A program made the translations under genes and the position numbers. DNA of 63,324 nucleotides, taken from Emiliania huxleyi CCMP1516 (taxonomy: Eukaryota > Haptophyta > Isochrysidales > Noelaerhabdaceae). The notes below the pieces were generated by a model. It was given only the letters and a program-made list of their open reading frames with translations. It made no database searches and was not told the origin of the DNA. The DNA lies in assembly GCF_000372725.1 (NCBI RefSeq), contig NW_005202428.1, forward strand, positions 591,607-654,930. The letters are read 5' to 3'. Shown piece after piece: positions 47,679-56,801 of the stretch (position 1 is its first letter; every line of letters begins with the position of its first letter).

Positions 47679-49424
47679 ATGCTCTCGGCCGTTTTCGTAT
47701 CGGCTGCCGCTAGCGGAGAGGGCGCGGTCCGCGCCCTCTCCGCCAGGGCCGCTGGCGGAGCAAGCGCGGTCCACCGCTCCCTCTCCGCCAGCGCCGACGG
47801 CAGGCTATGGATCGCAGACTCGATACTTGACGGCCTCACCCATCACCTGCGCCCGATCGTCGCCGATGCTGTGTGCGAGGCTCCGCTGCACCACTTCTAT
47901 GCCAACACCGTCCATGTAGAGCGGAGCTTCGACATCAGTGTCCACCAGCTGGGCGTGACGGGCTGCGACGTTGCAGCCTTCACCCTGCGCTGCGCACAGG
48001 GAGGAGGCATCCTCGCCACCATCGGCGGCCTGAAGGCTGCGGCCGCAGGCCGCGTACGGGTCACCCAGCAGTCATGGCCGCACGCCGACTTTGAGGCCGA
48101 CTTTGCGGCTCAGATGCTAGAGACAGGCATCTCAGTGCTTTTCGACGTGTTCGTCACGCCGGAAGGCAAGGCCGCTCTGCACGTGCGCGAGGCGCATGCC
48201 GACATTTCGCTCAAAGAGATTGCGCTCGAGAATGTCCGCGGCCTCAACACGCTGTCCATGCTGCTGACCTACCTCGTCCGGCAGGCAACGGGTCTATTCA
48301 CCGAGAAGCGCATCCAAAAGCACACCTCCAACCTCACCCACGTCCTCGACCACTCCTTCCCGCACCTGCCTGTCGGACGCCTCGCAGAGTGGCTCGGCCT
48401 CGGCCACGGCGGCGCCGCGCTCGGCTTGCGGCTCGGCAGCACCCTCTATGCCCCGCCAACCTGGCGGGTCGATGCGACGTGGCTCTTGAGCGAGGATCCT
48501 GGGAGGGCAGCACAGGCTGCGGCCTCCTCTTATTCCGCGGCCAACACCACCACCGCCGCCTCCGCCGCCGCCCTCATCGCCCCCACCGCCGCCTCCTCTG
48601 CTGCAACCGCCTTGCCCACCTTGCCGCCGCCCCGCCACCGCAAAGCGCACGTCGTTGGCGCCCTCTCCCTGGCCGGCGGGCTCGAGTCGCTGGCAGGCTC
48701 GCTCGAACAGCTTGGCGAGGGCGCCTCCGGCGTGCGCGCGCTGCTCGGCTGCCTGCACATGCACAAGGACAAGGCCGAGGACTCGAGCCGCTTCGCGTGT
48801 GCGCTGGACGTGGCGGCGGCGCCGCTCGACGCGCTCGCCGCCGCCGTGTCGCGGGTCGAGGAGCGGTCGGGCGTGGTGCGGGCGGCAGCCTCGCGGCTCT
48901 GGGACGCTCTCGAGGCGACGTTCGCCGGGGAGGATGCGGCGGACGGACCCAAGGAGATGGAGGACCGTGAGGCGGCCCTCGGCGTGCACGCCTGCCTCGC
49001 GGCGGCACGGGGAGGGGCGAGCAGCCCTGCCGCGGGAGAAGGGGGTGCTTCGGCCCCGCCCTTCTCGTCCACGCTGCGCTGCGTGCTCCACGCGAGGCCC
49101 GCGGCGCCGCTCCTCCACCACCTCGAGGCGCTGCTGCTGCCACCCCCGCCGGCGCTCAAAGGCGGCGCGGCGACGGCGGGCGCTCACGACGGAGGACGCG
49201 ACCTTCTATCTGGATGGAGCGGCGTCGCGGCAGAGCTCGCCGAGGTGACCGGGCTGCTGAGCGCCGCCGCCGCCGTCCGCGCGTCGCCGCTGTGGCCGGA
49301 GGGCGTGGTCGTCGATGTGGACGACGGCCGCCTCTGGGTGTCCGCCAACCTCAGCTTCCGGCCCGGCCGCACGGTCGAGGGGGAGGTTGCGGCGTTCGGG
49401 GCGCTGCTCGGCGCCGAGAACTGA
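47679..49424 (+). CDS. Unknown protein, possibly lipid-binding (BPI-like)
   Basis: A single exon of 581 residues. The start MLSAVFVSAAASGEG was preferred to an in-frame Met 46 codons upstream, which would add a hydrophobic leader (MVFSFFLAPVCALVVPVCC) that could be a signal peptide. Residues about 40-240 alternate hydrophobic strands and helices (ILDGLTHHLRPIVADAV, SFDISVHQLGVTGCDVAAF, HADISLKEIALENVRGLNTL), in the style of BPI/TULIP lipid-binding folds; this is a weak visual match. Ala/Thr-rich linkers follow. The last 40 residues return to a strand pattern (GVVVDVDDGRLWVSANLSF). No catalytic motif was seen. An AAAAAAAGAATTTTT motif lies about 180 bp upstream. Confidence 0.6.
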   Translation: MLSAVFVSAAASGEGAVRALSARAAGGASAVHRSLSASADGRLWIADSILDGLTHHLRPIVADAVCEAPLHHFYANTVHVERSFDISVHQLGVTGCDVAAFTLRCAQGGGILATIGGLKAAAAGRVRVTQQSWPHADFEADFAAQMLETGISVLFDVFVTPEGKAALHVREAHADISLKEIALENVRGLNTLSMLLTYLVRQATGLFTEKRIQKHTSNLTHVLDHSFPHLPVGRLAEWLGLGHGGAALGLRLGSTLYAPPTWRVDATWLLSEDPGRAAQAAASSYSAANTTTAASAAALIAPTAASSAATALPTLPPPRHRKAHVVGALSLAGGLESLAGSLEQLGEGASGVRALLGCLHMHKDKAEDSSRFACALDVAAAPLDALAAAVSRVEERSGVVRAAASRLWDALEATFAGEDAADGPKEMEDREAALGVHACLAAARGGASSPAAGEGGASAPPFSSTLRCVLHARPAAPLLHHLEALLLPPPPALKGGAATAGAHDGGRDLLSGWSGVAAELAEVTGLLSAAAAVRASPLWPEGVVVDVDDGRLWVSANLSFRPGRTVEGEVAAFGALLGAEN

Positions 49425-49651
49425 CGACGCTAGGTGGTGGCTTCGCCGCTCTCGCTCTCGCCCGCAGCCATTCCGCCCGCAAACGCCACAGCGGGAAGGA
49501 GTCTCTATTGTCGCGCGTGAAGCAGTGAGCAGAAATGTTGAGCGCATGCACATCAGACTCAGCCACATGTCTGCCAGCGCAGCAACTACTCCTGGTACGG
49601 CGCGGCTACTGTATGGCCCATGTCCATGTATGGTGTGCTAGCACCTGTTGA

Positions 49652-51040
49652 TTAATTAATTAAATAAATAAATAAAACGGACACCTCTACTAGGAGATGG
49701 GTAAAAAGGAACAGGTCCCCGCCCTGCGGTCTTTGTGCAGGGTTCTTTGTGGGTGTGGTCTGCGTCGTCTGGCGACTTGTCCTCCATAGTCGGTTGAGGT
49801 TGCCGCCCAGCGCCCTCCTCGTGCCTCTTCCCAACGTTCCCTCGGCGGTCGATGCCGTCTGGTCCGCCTCCGCCGTCCCCGGGTCTGCCCTGCCCTCGTC
49901 TGCACTAGCTTCTGTTTCGTCATCACTGGCGCCTCTCCTCTTCTTTCTCCTCTTCTTGCATGCTTTGTACATCGCGTCGATTCCTTTTCGCGTGAGCACC
50001 ACCCTGAAGCTCGCCCAGCAGCGGAACCGCTCCCTAAGTCGAAGGAGCATCATCAGTCTCACCCACTTCGCTCGCTGCCCACTGTCTCCGCTCCCTCCCG
50101 CTTGAGCTGCCGTCGCGGTCCTCGTTCGTCCCACTGGCTGCTGGCCTGTCTGCACGTTGCCTCCGTTATCCCCCCTCCTCCGCGACTCCCTCAAGGCCGG
50201 GCGGGCCTCCTTCCACCCAGCGAAGAGCTTCCTCAGCCACTCGATGTGTTCCTCTCTTTTCATTATGCGCGCCGTTGCTTCATCATTGAGCTGTATCCAC
50301 CTCTGCACCGCTCCCGTCGCCGCCTCGGCCACGACTTGCAAGTTCCTCGTGACCCCGGTGCCAAGGTCCCTTCGGCTCTTCTCCGAGAGGTCATCTACCA
50401 GTGCTGGCAACACCCCCCCGACTGCGGGGGCTAGTGTATCGTACCCGTCCTCATCCAGCACCCTGTAGCGTGAGCCCTTCAGCGCAGCGACATGCGCCAT
50501 CCTCAGCGTCTTCAGCGTATCCTTGGAGTCGGGTGCCGCCTGTGCCACTTTGCTGATCGCCGTCCCTGTCTGCGCTCGCGCTACTCTGAGGAACCATCTG
50601 GCCTGCTCCCTATTCCCCAGGCAGGCGCCGCTAAGCACGTGCGCCATTGTCGCTCTAGGCGGGTTCTCATCTTCCTCGGTCCATTGCTGCGCGGCTTTCC
50701 GCACGATCGGACACAGCGGGTCCCGCTTTAGTGCTGCCCTCCTCGCCGCGTCCCTCGCGGCCTTACAGACGAGGCAGCCCCTGAGTTCGCTCCTTGTGGC
50801 GGCGCCCGGGGTCTCCCTCCCCGCCTCTCCCCGCATGATCCTCTCGTGGTGCGCTCCGTGTGGCACCCCCGCCTGCTGCCGCACCCGCGCTCCCATGACG
50901 GTCTTTGTCACCACGTTATGATCATCCACATCGGCGAAATCAATCTCGCGCTCGCCGTGCTGATCCTTGATCCGCTGGCGCTTGTCCCATTTGTGTCTCG
51001 TCGTTCCCCTGACCACGTCGCTCCACAGCGGCCCCGTCAC
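49652..51040 (-). mobile_element. Retroelement-like ORF with Cys/His C-terminal domain
   Basis: The open frame of 462 residues has no ATG at its head. It reads PLWSDVVRGTTRHKWDKRQR, EREIDFADVDDHNVVTKTV and GCLVCKAARDAARRAALKRD, then PLCPIVRKAAQQWTEEDENP and TMAHVLSGACLGNREQARWF. The C-x-x-C...C...W...HVLSGAC spacing recalls zinc-binding tails after retroelement polymerases (inference). No polymerase or endonuclease motif is present. The second half is Arg/Lys-rich and ends in a hydrophobic tail (FLFTHLLVEVSVLFIYLI), perhaps read-through of AT-rich 3' sequence. Upstream it overlaps the end of the Cys-rich repeat gene. Confidence 0.4.
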
Positions 51041-51953
51041 CCCTGCCGTGTGCGACCCAGCCGTGATCTACCGCTCCAAACTCGGGACTGCCCTGAGCAA
51101 ATTTGGAGCAGACCAGCTCCATGCCCGCCGCCTTCTCCTTTGCAGTGCAATCGCACACGAGCATCTTGGTGACGACCGTGTCGGACACACGAGCATCTTG
51201 GGGAGTGCGACACGGACGGAGGCGGCGTGGAGGGAGGCACAGACGGCGGTGCGGAGGGTGGGGTGGTGGGCGGGGTGGAGGGCGGAACGAAGGTTGGCGT
51301 GGAGGGTGGCGTAGATGGTAGCTCAGAGGGCGGCTTGGAGGGTGGCGTGGAGGGCGACGCTGTGGGGCTGAAAGTAGGCGAGGCCGTCGGCGACGCTGTG
51401 GGGCTGGCGGTAGGCGAAGCCGTCGGCGACGCTGTGGGGCTGAAGGTGGGGCTGAAGGAGGAGGGCGGAACGATGGGTGGCGTGGAGGGTGGCTGAGAGG
51501 GGGGGGTGGAGGGTGGCTTAGAGGGCGGTGGTGGCGTCGGAGGCGGCAGTGTGGGGGGCGGCGCCGACGGGCCGCACTCGGAGCAGCCGTTGCACCCCCC
51601 CCAGGTGCACTTGTCATCCCAGGCCTGTGTTTTGTCCTCACAAAACGGCTTGCACGCATTGCAAACGTCCCCGCAGGCCGAGCAGCCGTTCCATGAGCAC
51701 TTTACTGACCATGGTTGCGTCTTGGTCTCACAGAAGGGCTTGCACTCAGACTCGGCGCCGCACTCGGAGCAGCCGTTGCAGCCCGCCCAGGTGCACTTGA
51801 CATCCCAGGCCTGCGTCTTGGTCTCACAGAAGGGCTTGCACTCAGACTCGGCGACGCACTCGGAGCAGCCGTTGCAGCCCGCCCAGGTGCACTTGACATC
51901 CCAGGCCTGCGTCTTGGTCTCACAGAAGGGCTTGCACTCGGACTCGGCGGACT
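51037..51953 (-). CDS. Cys-rich tandem-repeat / Ser-Pro-rich secreted-type protein (5' exon not found)
   Basis: The reverse strand codes five units with the pattern CKPFC(E/D)xKTQAWDxKC followed by WxGCNGCSEC. The three upstream units are almost identical. A long Pro/Ser/Thr linker follows (PPPTLPPPTPPPPSKPPSTP, FSPTASPTASPTASP), with its own 42-bp DNA repeat at 51361-51440. Such Cys modules joined by PxP stalks are typical of secreted or wall proteins in algae (inference). The frame is blocked just upstream of 51953 by a stop, next to an acceptor-like GGGATGAG, so the first exon or signal peptide is missing. The C-terminal 60 residues after HSPRCSC become basic and lack character; the true end may be earlier. 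Confidence 0.55.
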
Positions 51954-52586
51954 CGGCTCCTCATCCCTGAAGCCACCTGCAGAAAATGCAGGCGGTGTTG
52001 CCGCAGCGCGCGGGGGCCCTGCCGCCCCAGGGGGAGGCGCTTGGCAAGCCTAGTACCCTGTGGCTAGCCCCTGGTCGGCTTAGGGTACCCCTAGGGTTCT
52101 GAGGGCCGCGGATTGTTTTAAGACCTTTTGAGAAATGAGGAAGTTTGGGGGCTTAACTTGCCATTTAAGAGATTGCAGGCACGGGGGGTCCCTCTTTTAA
52201 GACCGTCTAAGAAAATCGGCCTCGCCGGCATGCGTCGCTGGGTTCCGCGCCGTTTTCTCCAATACTGGGTTGCCCCCCCTTGCCCCACCACCTCGTGTGT
52301 GTGGAGAAGTTTACCTTACCTTCAAGGTACCTTACCTTACCTTCTCCAATACTGCCGTTATTAGGCACAAACCCGCCTCCGAAGACACATATGTAAGTCT
52401 GGTGCACTGGCAGGAGCCATACTCGCATAGGGGACGCGTGCTAGCTGACTGTAGCCAGCTTCCCGTCCTCCGGCGTCTACCAGGAGCCTCCCGGACGCCA
52501 TCGACCTCGGGAGCTCTCTCCCGCACCGTTTAAGCATTTAAGACCGTTTAAGGAATCGGCGGCCCAGCAGCAGTATAGCAGCTTTT

Positions 52587-52610
52587 AAACCTGCCTACGT
52601 AGGCAGGTTT
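52587..52610. repeat. Perfect 24-bp palindrome
   Basis: AAACCTGCCTAC at 52587-52598 is followed directly by its exact reverse complement at 52599-52610. The flanks CTTTT and TTAAG extend it imperfectly. Confidence 0.9.
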
Positions 52611-52921
52611 TAAGCCGTTTAAGCCGCAGGACGCAGGTGCCCCAGGGCCCACCGTTTTAAGCCTAGGGGTCCCCTAAGCTGGTCGGTCTCTCGTGTTTTT
52701 ACTAAGGCACGAACGACGCAAACCCACACCCCAGCACAGACCACAGTGGTCAGTGCGCGCGCGTGCACGTCCATGCGTGCGCGACCCGAGCACCCGACAC
52801 CCGAGAGAGATTTATTGTCTAGGCAATACTGGCTCTGCGCACTGCGGGTCTGGGGAGGCCTCGCCGCCTGGCACTCAAACATCAGCCCCCCAAAGGGGAA
52901 CCGCGCCGGCTCCTGTGAATC

Positions 52922-52934
52922 AAAAAAGAATTTT
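52922..52934 (+). promoter_or_regulatory. AAAAAAGAATTTT motif
   Basis: About 168 bp upstream of the 53.1-kb gene, with a second AAAAAAGGATTTT 45 bp further on. Confidence 0.35.
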
Positions 52935-53101
52935 ACAACCCCAGTCCCGTGCCCAGTGTCGTGCAAAAAAGGATTTTACGACTTCTCCCTGTTGACAACC
53001 GCCCTGTCTCTTTTCTCCCAGTAAGCTAAAAGTACAGTAGGCTCAAAAAGTAGGCGCGGGCCGGGGGCACGACGCACGTCCTCCAAAAGAGAGCACCGTC
53101 C

Positions 53102-54355
53102 ATGTCGACCGAGCTCGAGCGCCTTCTCCGCCGCTGGCCGCAGGGCATCAGTTTCCTTGAGGTGGATGAGGCGGATGAGGCGGATGAGGCGGAGGACAAG
53201 GCGGATGATGCCACCGCTGTCCTGGAATACGTCTATCAGCGCGTGAGAAAGATCATCCGTGCTGCCGATCAACGCGGCCTTGCAGACGCCGAGGCGCGCA
53301 ACCGCAGCCTTGGAAAGAACTTTGAGCTCCGCGGTGCACACGAGATCGTCCAAGCCATGGGCTTCAGGCTTCAGGGGGAAGGGCTTGATCGTCTCGACAT
53401 GGAGTACGTGCTGTCCTCCGAAGTACCCCTCCACGACCTGCGGCGCAGCTGCGATGTGCTGCGCCATGCACTCAAAACGAGGTGGGACCCACCCGCGCCC
53501 TGCGGCGGGCGCTACTCGACGCGCCTCGCCATGCTGTCCCACGAACAGCTGGTCACGCTTCTCGCCACCGCCGCGACGGGCGACTCCGCCACTCGCGCCA
53601 GCGTCGACGACGCCATTCTCAGCACGTGTCCATCATCGGTGACGTGGGCGGAACTCCCCGACGTGGCGGTCAGCCGCATCGCCGTCATGCTGGAAGGACG
53701 CCGAGGCCTGCTCTGGTGCACCGTCTGCCGCAACTTCCGCGCAGCACAGCCGCCCGTGCGCGCGCTCACCATCGGCGTCAGCCACGAAGTGGGGCTGCTC
53801 CCCCCGGCGGAGGAGGGCGATGGCCTCGTCATCCGCTTCCGGAACGACGGCCTTCTCGCGCACAAAATCATCGAGTCGGTCGCGGCGCGCCACGCCAGCG
53901 AGCTGCGCCGCCTCTCCTTCGTAACCCTCGTGCACTCGCCGGATGAGCCGCTACGCCGCCACCCAGAGCGCCGCCACGGCGCGCACCTCACGGGACTGCG
54001 GCAGCTGGAGATCGTCCACGCGTCGGCGGGATATTCTGGGCCGTACCCGCGGGAGGGTACCAACACGCTGGGGCGCTGCGCCGCCGAGCTGATTGGCTCC
54101 GTTGGTGGCACGCTGCACGAGCTCTCCGTCCGTGCGACCACGAAACTGCGCGTGCACGACCTGGTTCCGGCGCTGCCGCAGCTGGGCCCGAACTTGCGCA
54201 AACTGCACGTCGACCTGATCCCGTTCACTCCATTTCGCGCATTTGGTAGCGGAAAGCGCGAGGACACGGAGTGGCTGCGCGCCGCGGCGCGGACGCACTG
54301 CCCGCAGTTAGACGCTCCGGTGCTGGTCGCACACCGCGACCCCCAGCCGCACTGA
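53102..54355 (+). CDS. PUB-domain / F-box-like protein
   Basis: An intact single exon of 417 residues. After an Asp/Glu/Ala repeat (EVDEADEADEAEDKADDA) residues about 38-115 fit a PUB domain (TAVLEYVYQRVRKII, NRSLGKNFELRGAHEIVQAM, GFRLQ), which in other proteins binds p97/VCP (known). Residues about 175-220 (TWAELPDVAVSRIAVMLEGR, RGLLWCTVCRNFRAAQPPVR) look like an F-box. The rest has LRR-like strands (LTGLRQLEIVHASAG, LGPNLRKLHVDLIPF). Together this suggests an SCF adaptor linked to p97 (inference). There are no frame breaks. A second PUB protein lies at 61.6 kb. Confidence 0.6.
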   Translation: MSTELERLLRRWPQGISFLEVDEADEADEAEDKADDATAVLEYVYQRVRKIIRAADQRGLADAEARNRSLGKNFELRGAHEIVQAMGFRLQGEGLDRLDMEYVLSSEVPLHDLRRSCDVLRHALKTRWDPPAPCGGRYSTRLAMLSHEQLVTLLATAATGDSATRASVDDAILSTCPSSVTWAELPDVAVSRIAVMLEGRRGLLWCTVCRNFRAAQPPVRALTIGVSHEVGLLPPAEEGDGLVIRFRNDGLLAHKIIESVAARHASELRRLSFVTLVHSPDEPLRRHPERRHGAHLTGLRQLEIVHASAGYSGPYPREGTNTLGRCAAELIGSVGGTLHELSVRATTKLRVHDLVPALPQLGPNLRKLHVDLIPFTPFRAFGSGKREDTEWLRAAARTHCPQLDAPVLVAHRDPQPH

Positions 54356-55310
54356 TCGCGAGGGCGCCGCGGAGGCGGCGGCGTGGCGGCGGAAATGACG
54401 GATCGCCTGCCGCGCTGCCGCGGCATGGCCGTTCCGCGCCTGCGTGGGGCGTTCCTCTCTCTCGTCATCGTGCGACCGCCGCTGGCCGCGTCCGCTCGTC
54501 GCGCCCGCGCGCGCCGCCCGCGTGCGCCCAACTCCTACGCGACGCTGTGTCGAGCCTCTCTTCGGTCTGGTGTGGCATCGTGAGCTTGCCGGTCCGGTCT
54601 ACCGTCGGTCTGGTGTGGCCATGCGTCGTGCGCATGCGCATGCGCCGCTTGGCACGTTTTAGTCGTTTTGCCGGCTCTGGTGCCCGTCCGCTTGGCTCGC
54701 TGCGTGTGCGTGTGGCGGTGTGGGTGCGCGCCCGGGCCGAGCGATTTTGATCTCTCGGTCAGTGGGCGCCCGCCCGCCGCCTCTGAGAGGGTCGGTCCCC
54801 CTCTCGACACCAGGGCTCAGACCGTGATAACGTGTGCAGAGCAGAAGAGAGTAATCTACACAACGAGACCACAAGATGCAAGAGGCACTGAGGGATCATT
54901 GGCCGCACATGGACGCTTCATGCAGCACGCAAATTTGGAGGTGCCCTGTTGCCACCCCCACTCTGAGCACTTGCCGCAATCGTACTGCACGTACGACGCG
55001 ACGCGTTGGCGCCATTGCGCAGGGCGCGAAGCGCGCCGACACCTTTGCGAGCATCGAGTTGTACACGCGGTGCACCTGCGGGTACGGTCGGGATGGAGGA
55101 TGGAGGGGACTACTCGGGCGGCAAAGGTGCACACGCATGGGCCGAGGCGTGAGAGGCGGGGTGTGGGGGAGCGCGCACACCGAGGATGGTCGCGTCGGGC
55201 AGCGTGCGCGCCTCGTGCGTAAGTCGACCCAGAAGCGGTTGTGTCGCCACGAGGCGGCGGCGGCGGCCCAGCACCTAGCTGCACAAGCGACAGAGCCTGC
55301 GCGGCCGAGC
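54356..55310. other. Intergenic region, possible small Cys-rich exon on the reverse strand
   Basis: On the reverse strand, YVQYDCGKCSEWGWQQGTSK then FACCMKRPC (about 54880-54990) looks like coding sequence ending at 54856. No linked exon was found, so it is not called as a gene. The rest shows nothing. Confidence 0.3.
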
Positions 55311-56317
55311 ATGTTTGCCAATCTCGCTGCCCGCACATCGCAGCAGTCGCAGGAGAAGCAGCAGGCCGCAGTAACCGCCGTGATCAAGGCCGTCACCGAG
55401 GTTTTGCGCGATGCCGGCGATGTGAGCGATCCCCCGGCTCCCCACCGCCCCAATTTCACCCGCACTTGTTCACCGTTCGCCTGAATAGAGCTCTTCCTTT
55501 CCTCCCCCTCTCCGTCACTCCGCCGCTCCCCACCGCGAGTCACCGCTCCGACTTTCACGTTGTAGGAGTTCCTTCTCGCAGAAGAGATCACGGCCGACTC
55601 CTTCCTCGCGCCAGGCGACATGGACCTTCTCAAGCTGAGCCAGGCCCTCCAGTGCCACTTGGGGAATGCCGTCCTCAAACGCGTGCTGCCAGAGGCGCTC
55701 GACGAGACGAAGGTGACCACGCCCCGGGCGCTGGCCGAGTACCTGCGGCTCCCAGAGGTATCGTGTGCGCCTCGCGTGCCGTCGGCCGAGCATGGGCGGC
55801 AGATGCGCGAGCTCGTCGAGTTGAGAGCGAAGCTCGTCGACTTTGAGTCTTTCCTAGCGCGTGTGGACGCATCTCTCCAGGCTTTGGGTGAGGGTGACGC
55901 CGACCGCGCCGAGCGAGAGAAGGTCGAGCCGCTGCAGCACCGGCGACGCGAGGCGATCGCTCTGCTCAAGACAAACTTCTGCAGCTCGAGTCTCAGCTCC
56001 GCCCCTTCGGTCTGGACGCCCCGCTCGTCGCGACGCTCGACGACGCGTCGGTGCCAGAGGCGAGTCGCCTCAAGGCTGCGTGCGAGGCGGCCGACGCGCA
56101 GGGTCGTCTGATGGTACTCGGCATGGCGACCGATGTACAGCAGTCGGCTAAAGAGCATGCCATCAATCGCGGATTGGTTGACGACATCCTCTCCCGTTGG
56201 CGGACCGGCGCCGGCACCGCTGCGGGGAGCGGCGAGGCGTTAGCAGGCGAGTCATCGGAGGGTGAGGCGTCGGAGGGCGAGGGTGAGGACGCCGTTCTAT
56301 TTTTTTCTAATATGTAA
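55311..56317 (+). CDS. Unknown helical protein, carrier-protein-like core, one frame break
   Basis: Exon 1 (55311-55421) starts MFANLAARTSQQSQEKQQAA and ends at a GTGAGC donor. Exon 2 starts at 55566 (EFLLAEEITADSFLAPGDMD). The stretch SFLAPGDMDLLKLSQALQCH to TKVTTPRALAEYLRL has the length and hydrophobic pattern of an acyl-carrier-like four-helix bundle. However, the Ser of the usual D-S-L is absent (D-M-D), so it could not carry phosphopantetheine (inference). A coiled region follows. Near 55970 the frame breaks: LLK continues as KLLQLESQLRPFGLDAPLV one base out of register, again at a G run. The end, AKEHAINRGLVDDILSRWRT, then a Gly/Glu-rich tail, reaches a stop at 56317. No family was recognised. 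Confidence 0.5.
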
Positions 56318-56744
56318 CAAAAAATTAATATACGAGAGATAGCTCTGCGAGATCACTCGAGATCACTGGAGATATCACGCACAGGTAAATCACGGCTACG
56401 TCGCTCAGAGGTAGAGGTAAAGGGCCCGCGGCTGCCCAGAGGTAAAGGTAAGAGGGCCGCAGGCCCTCAGAGGTAGAGGTAACCTAGACCCCTCCTACTC
56501 GGCCCTCAGAGCCGAGCGCGGTCGGTGGCGGCGGCGGCGAGGCGCGAGGCGGTGGCGGCGGTGGTGCGGGCGGCGGGATGACAGGGGAGGCGGCGGGATT
56601 GACAGGGGAGGCGGCGGCCACGAGCGGAGCGGCGCGAGAAGGGGGGGGGCGGCGGCGAGGCGCCGGTGAGCGAGGCGCCCGCGCCATATCAGAGGGACGC
56701 GCCGCTGCGAGATGGAGGGCGGCGGTGACGGAGGCGAGGCGCGA

Positions 56745-56801
<57 letters not shown>

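Larger units (their letters stand above)
51960..53101. other. Intergenic region with palindrome and TTTAAGAC repeats
   Basis: TTTAAGACC(G/T)TYTAAG-like words recur at 52117, 52196, 52547 and 52615. CCTTACCTTAC repeats lie at 52312-52342, between two copies of TCTCCAATACTG (52257 and 52341). Two AAAAAAGRATTTT motifs lie at 52922 and 52967. No gene is supported. Confidence 0.5.

Noticed and set aside
49680..51000. Plus-strand ORFs opposite the retroelement-like frame
   Set aside because: Serine/leucine-rich antisense frames without motifs; the reverse frame has the Cys/His block.
54896..56158. 420-codon reverse-strand ORF
   Set aside because: It opposes the helical-protein gene at 55311-56317, whose plus-strand exons have better protein character and splice sites.
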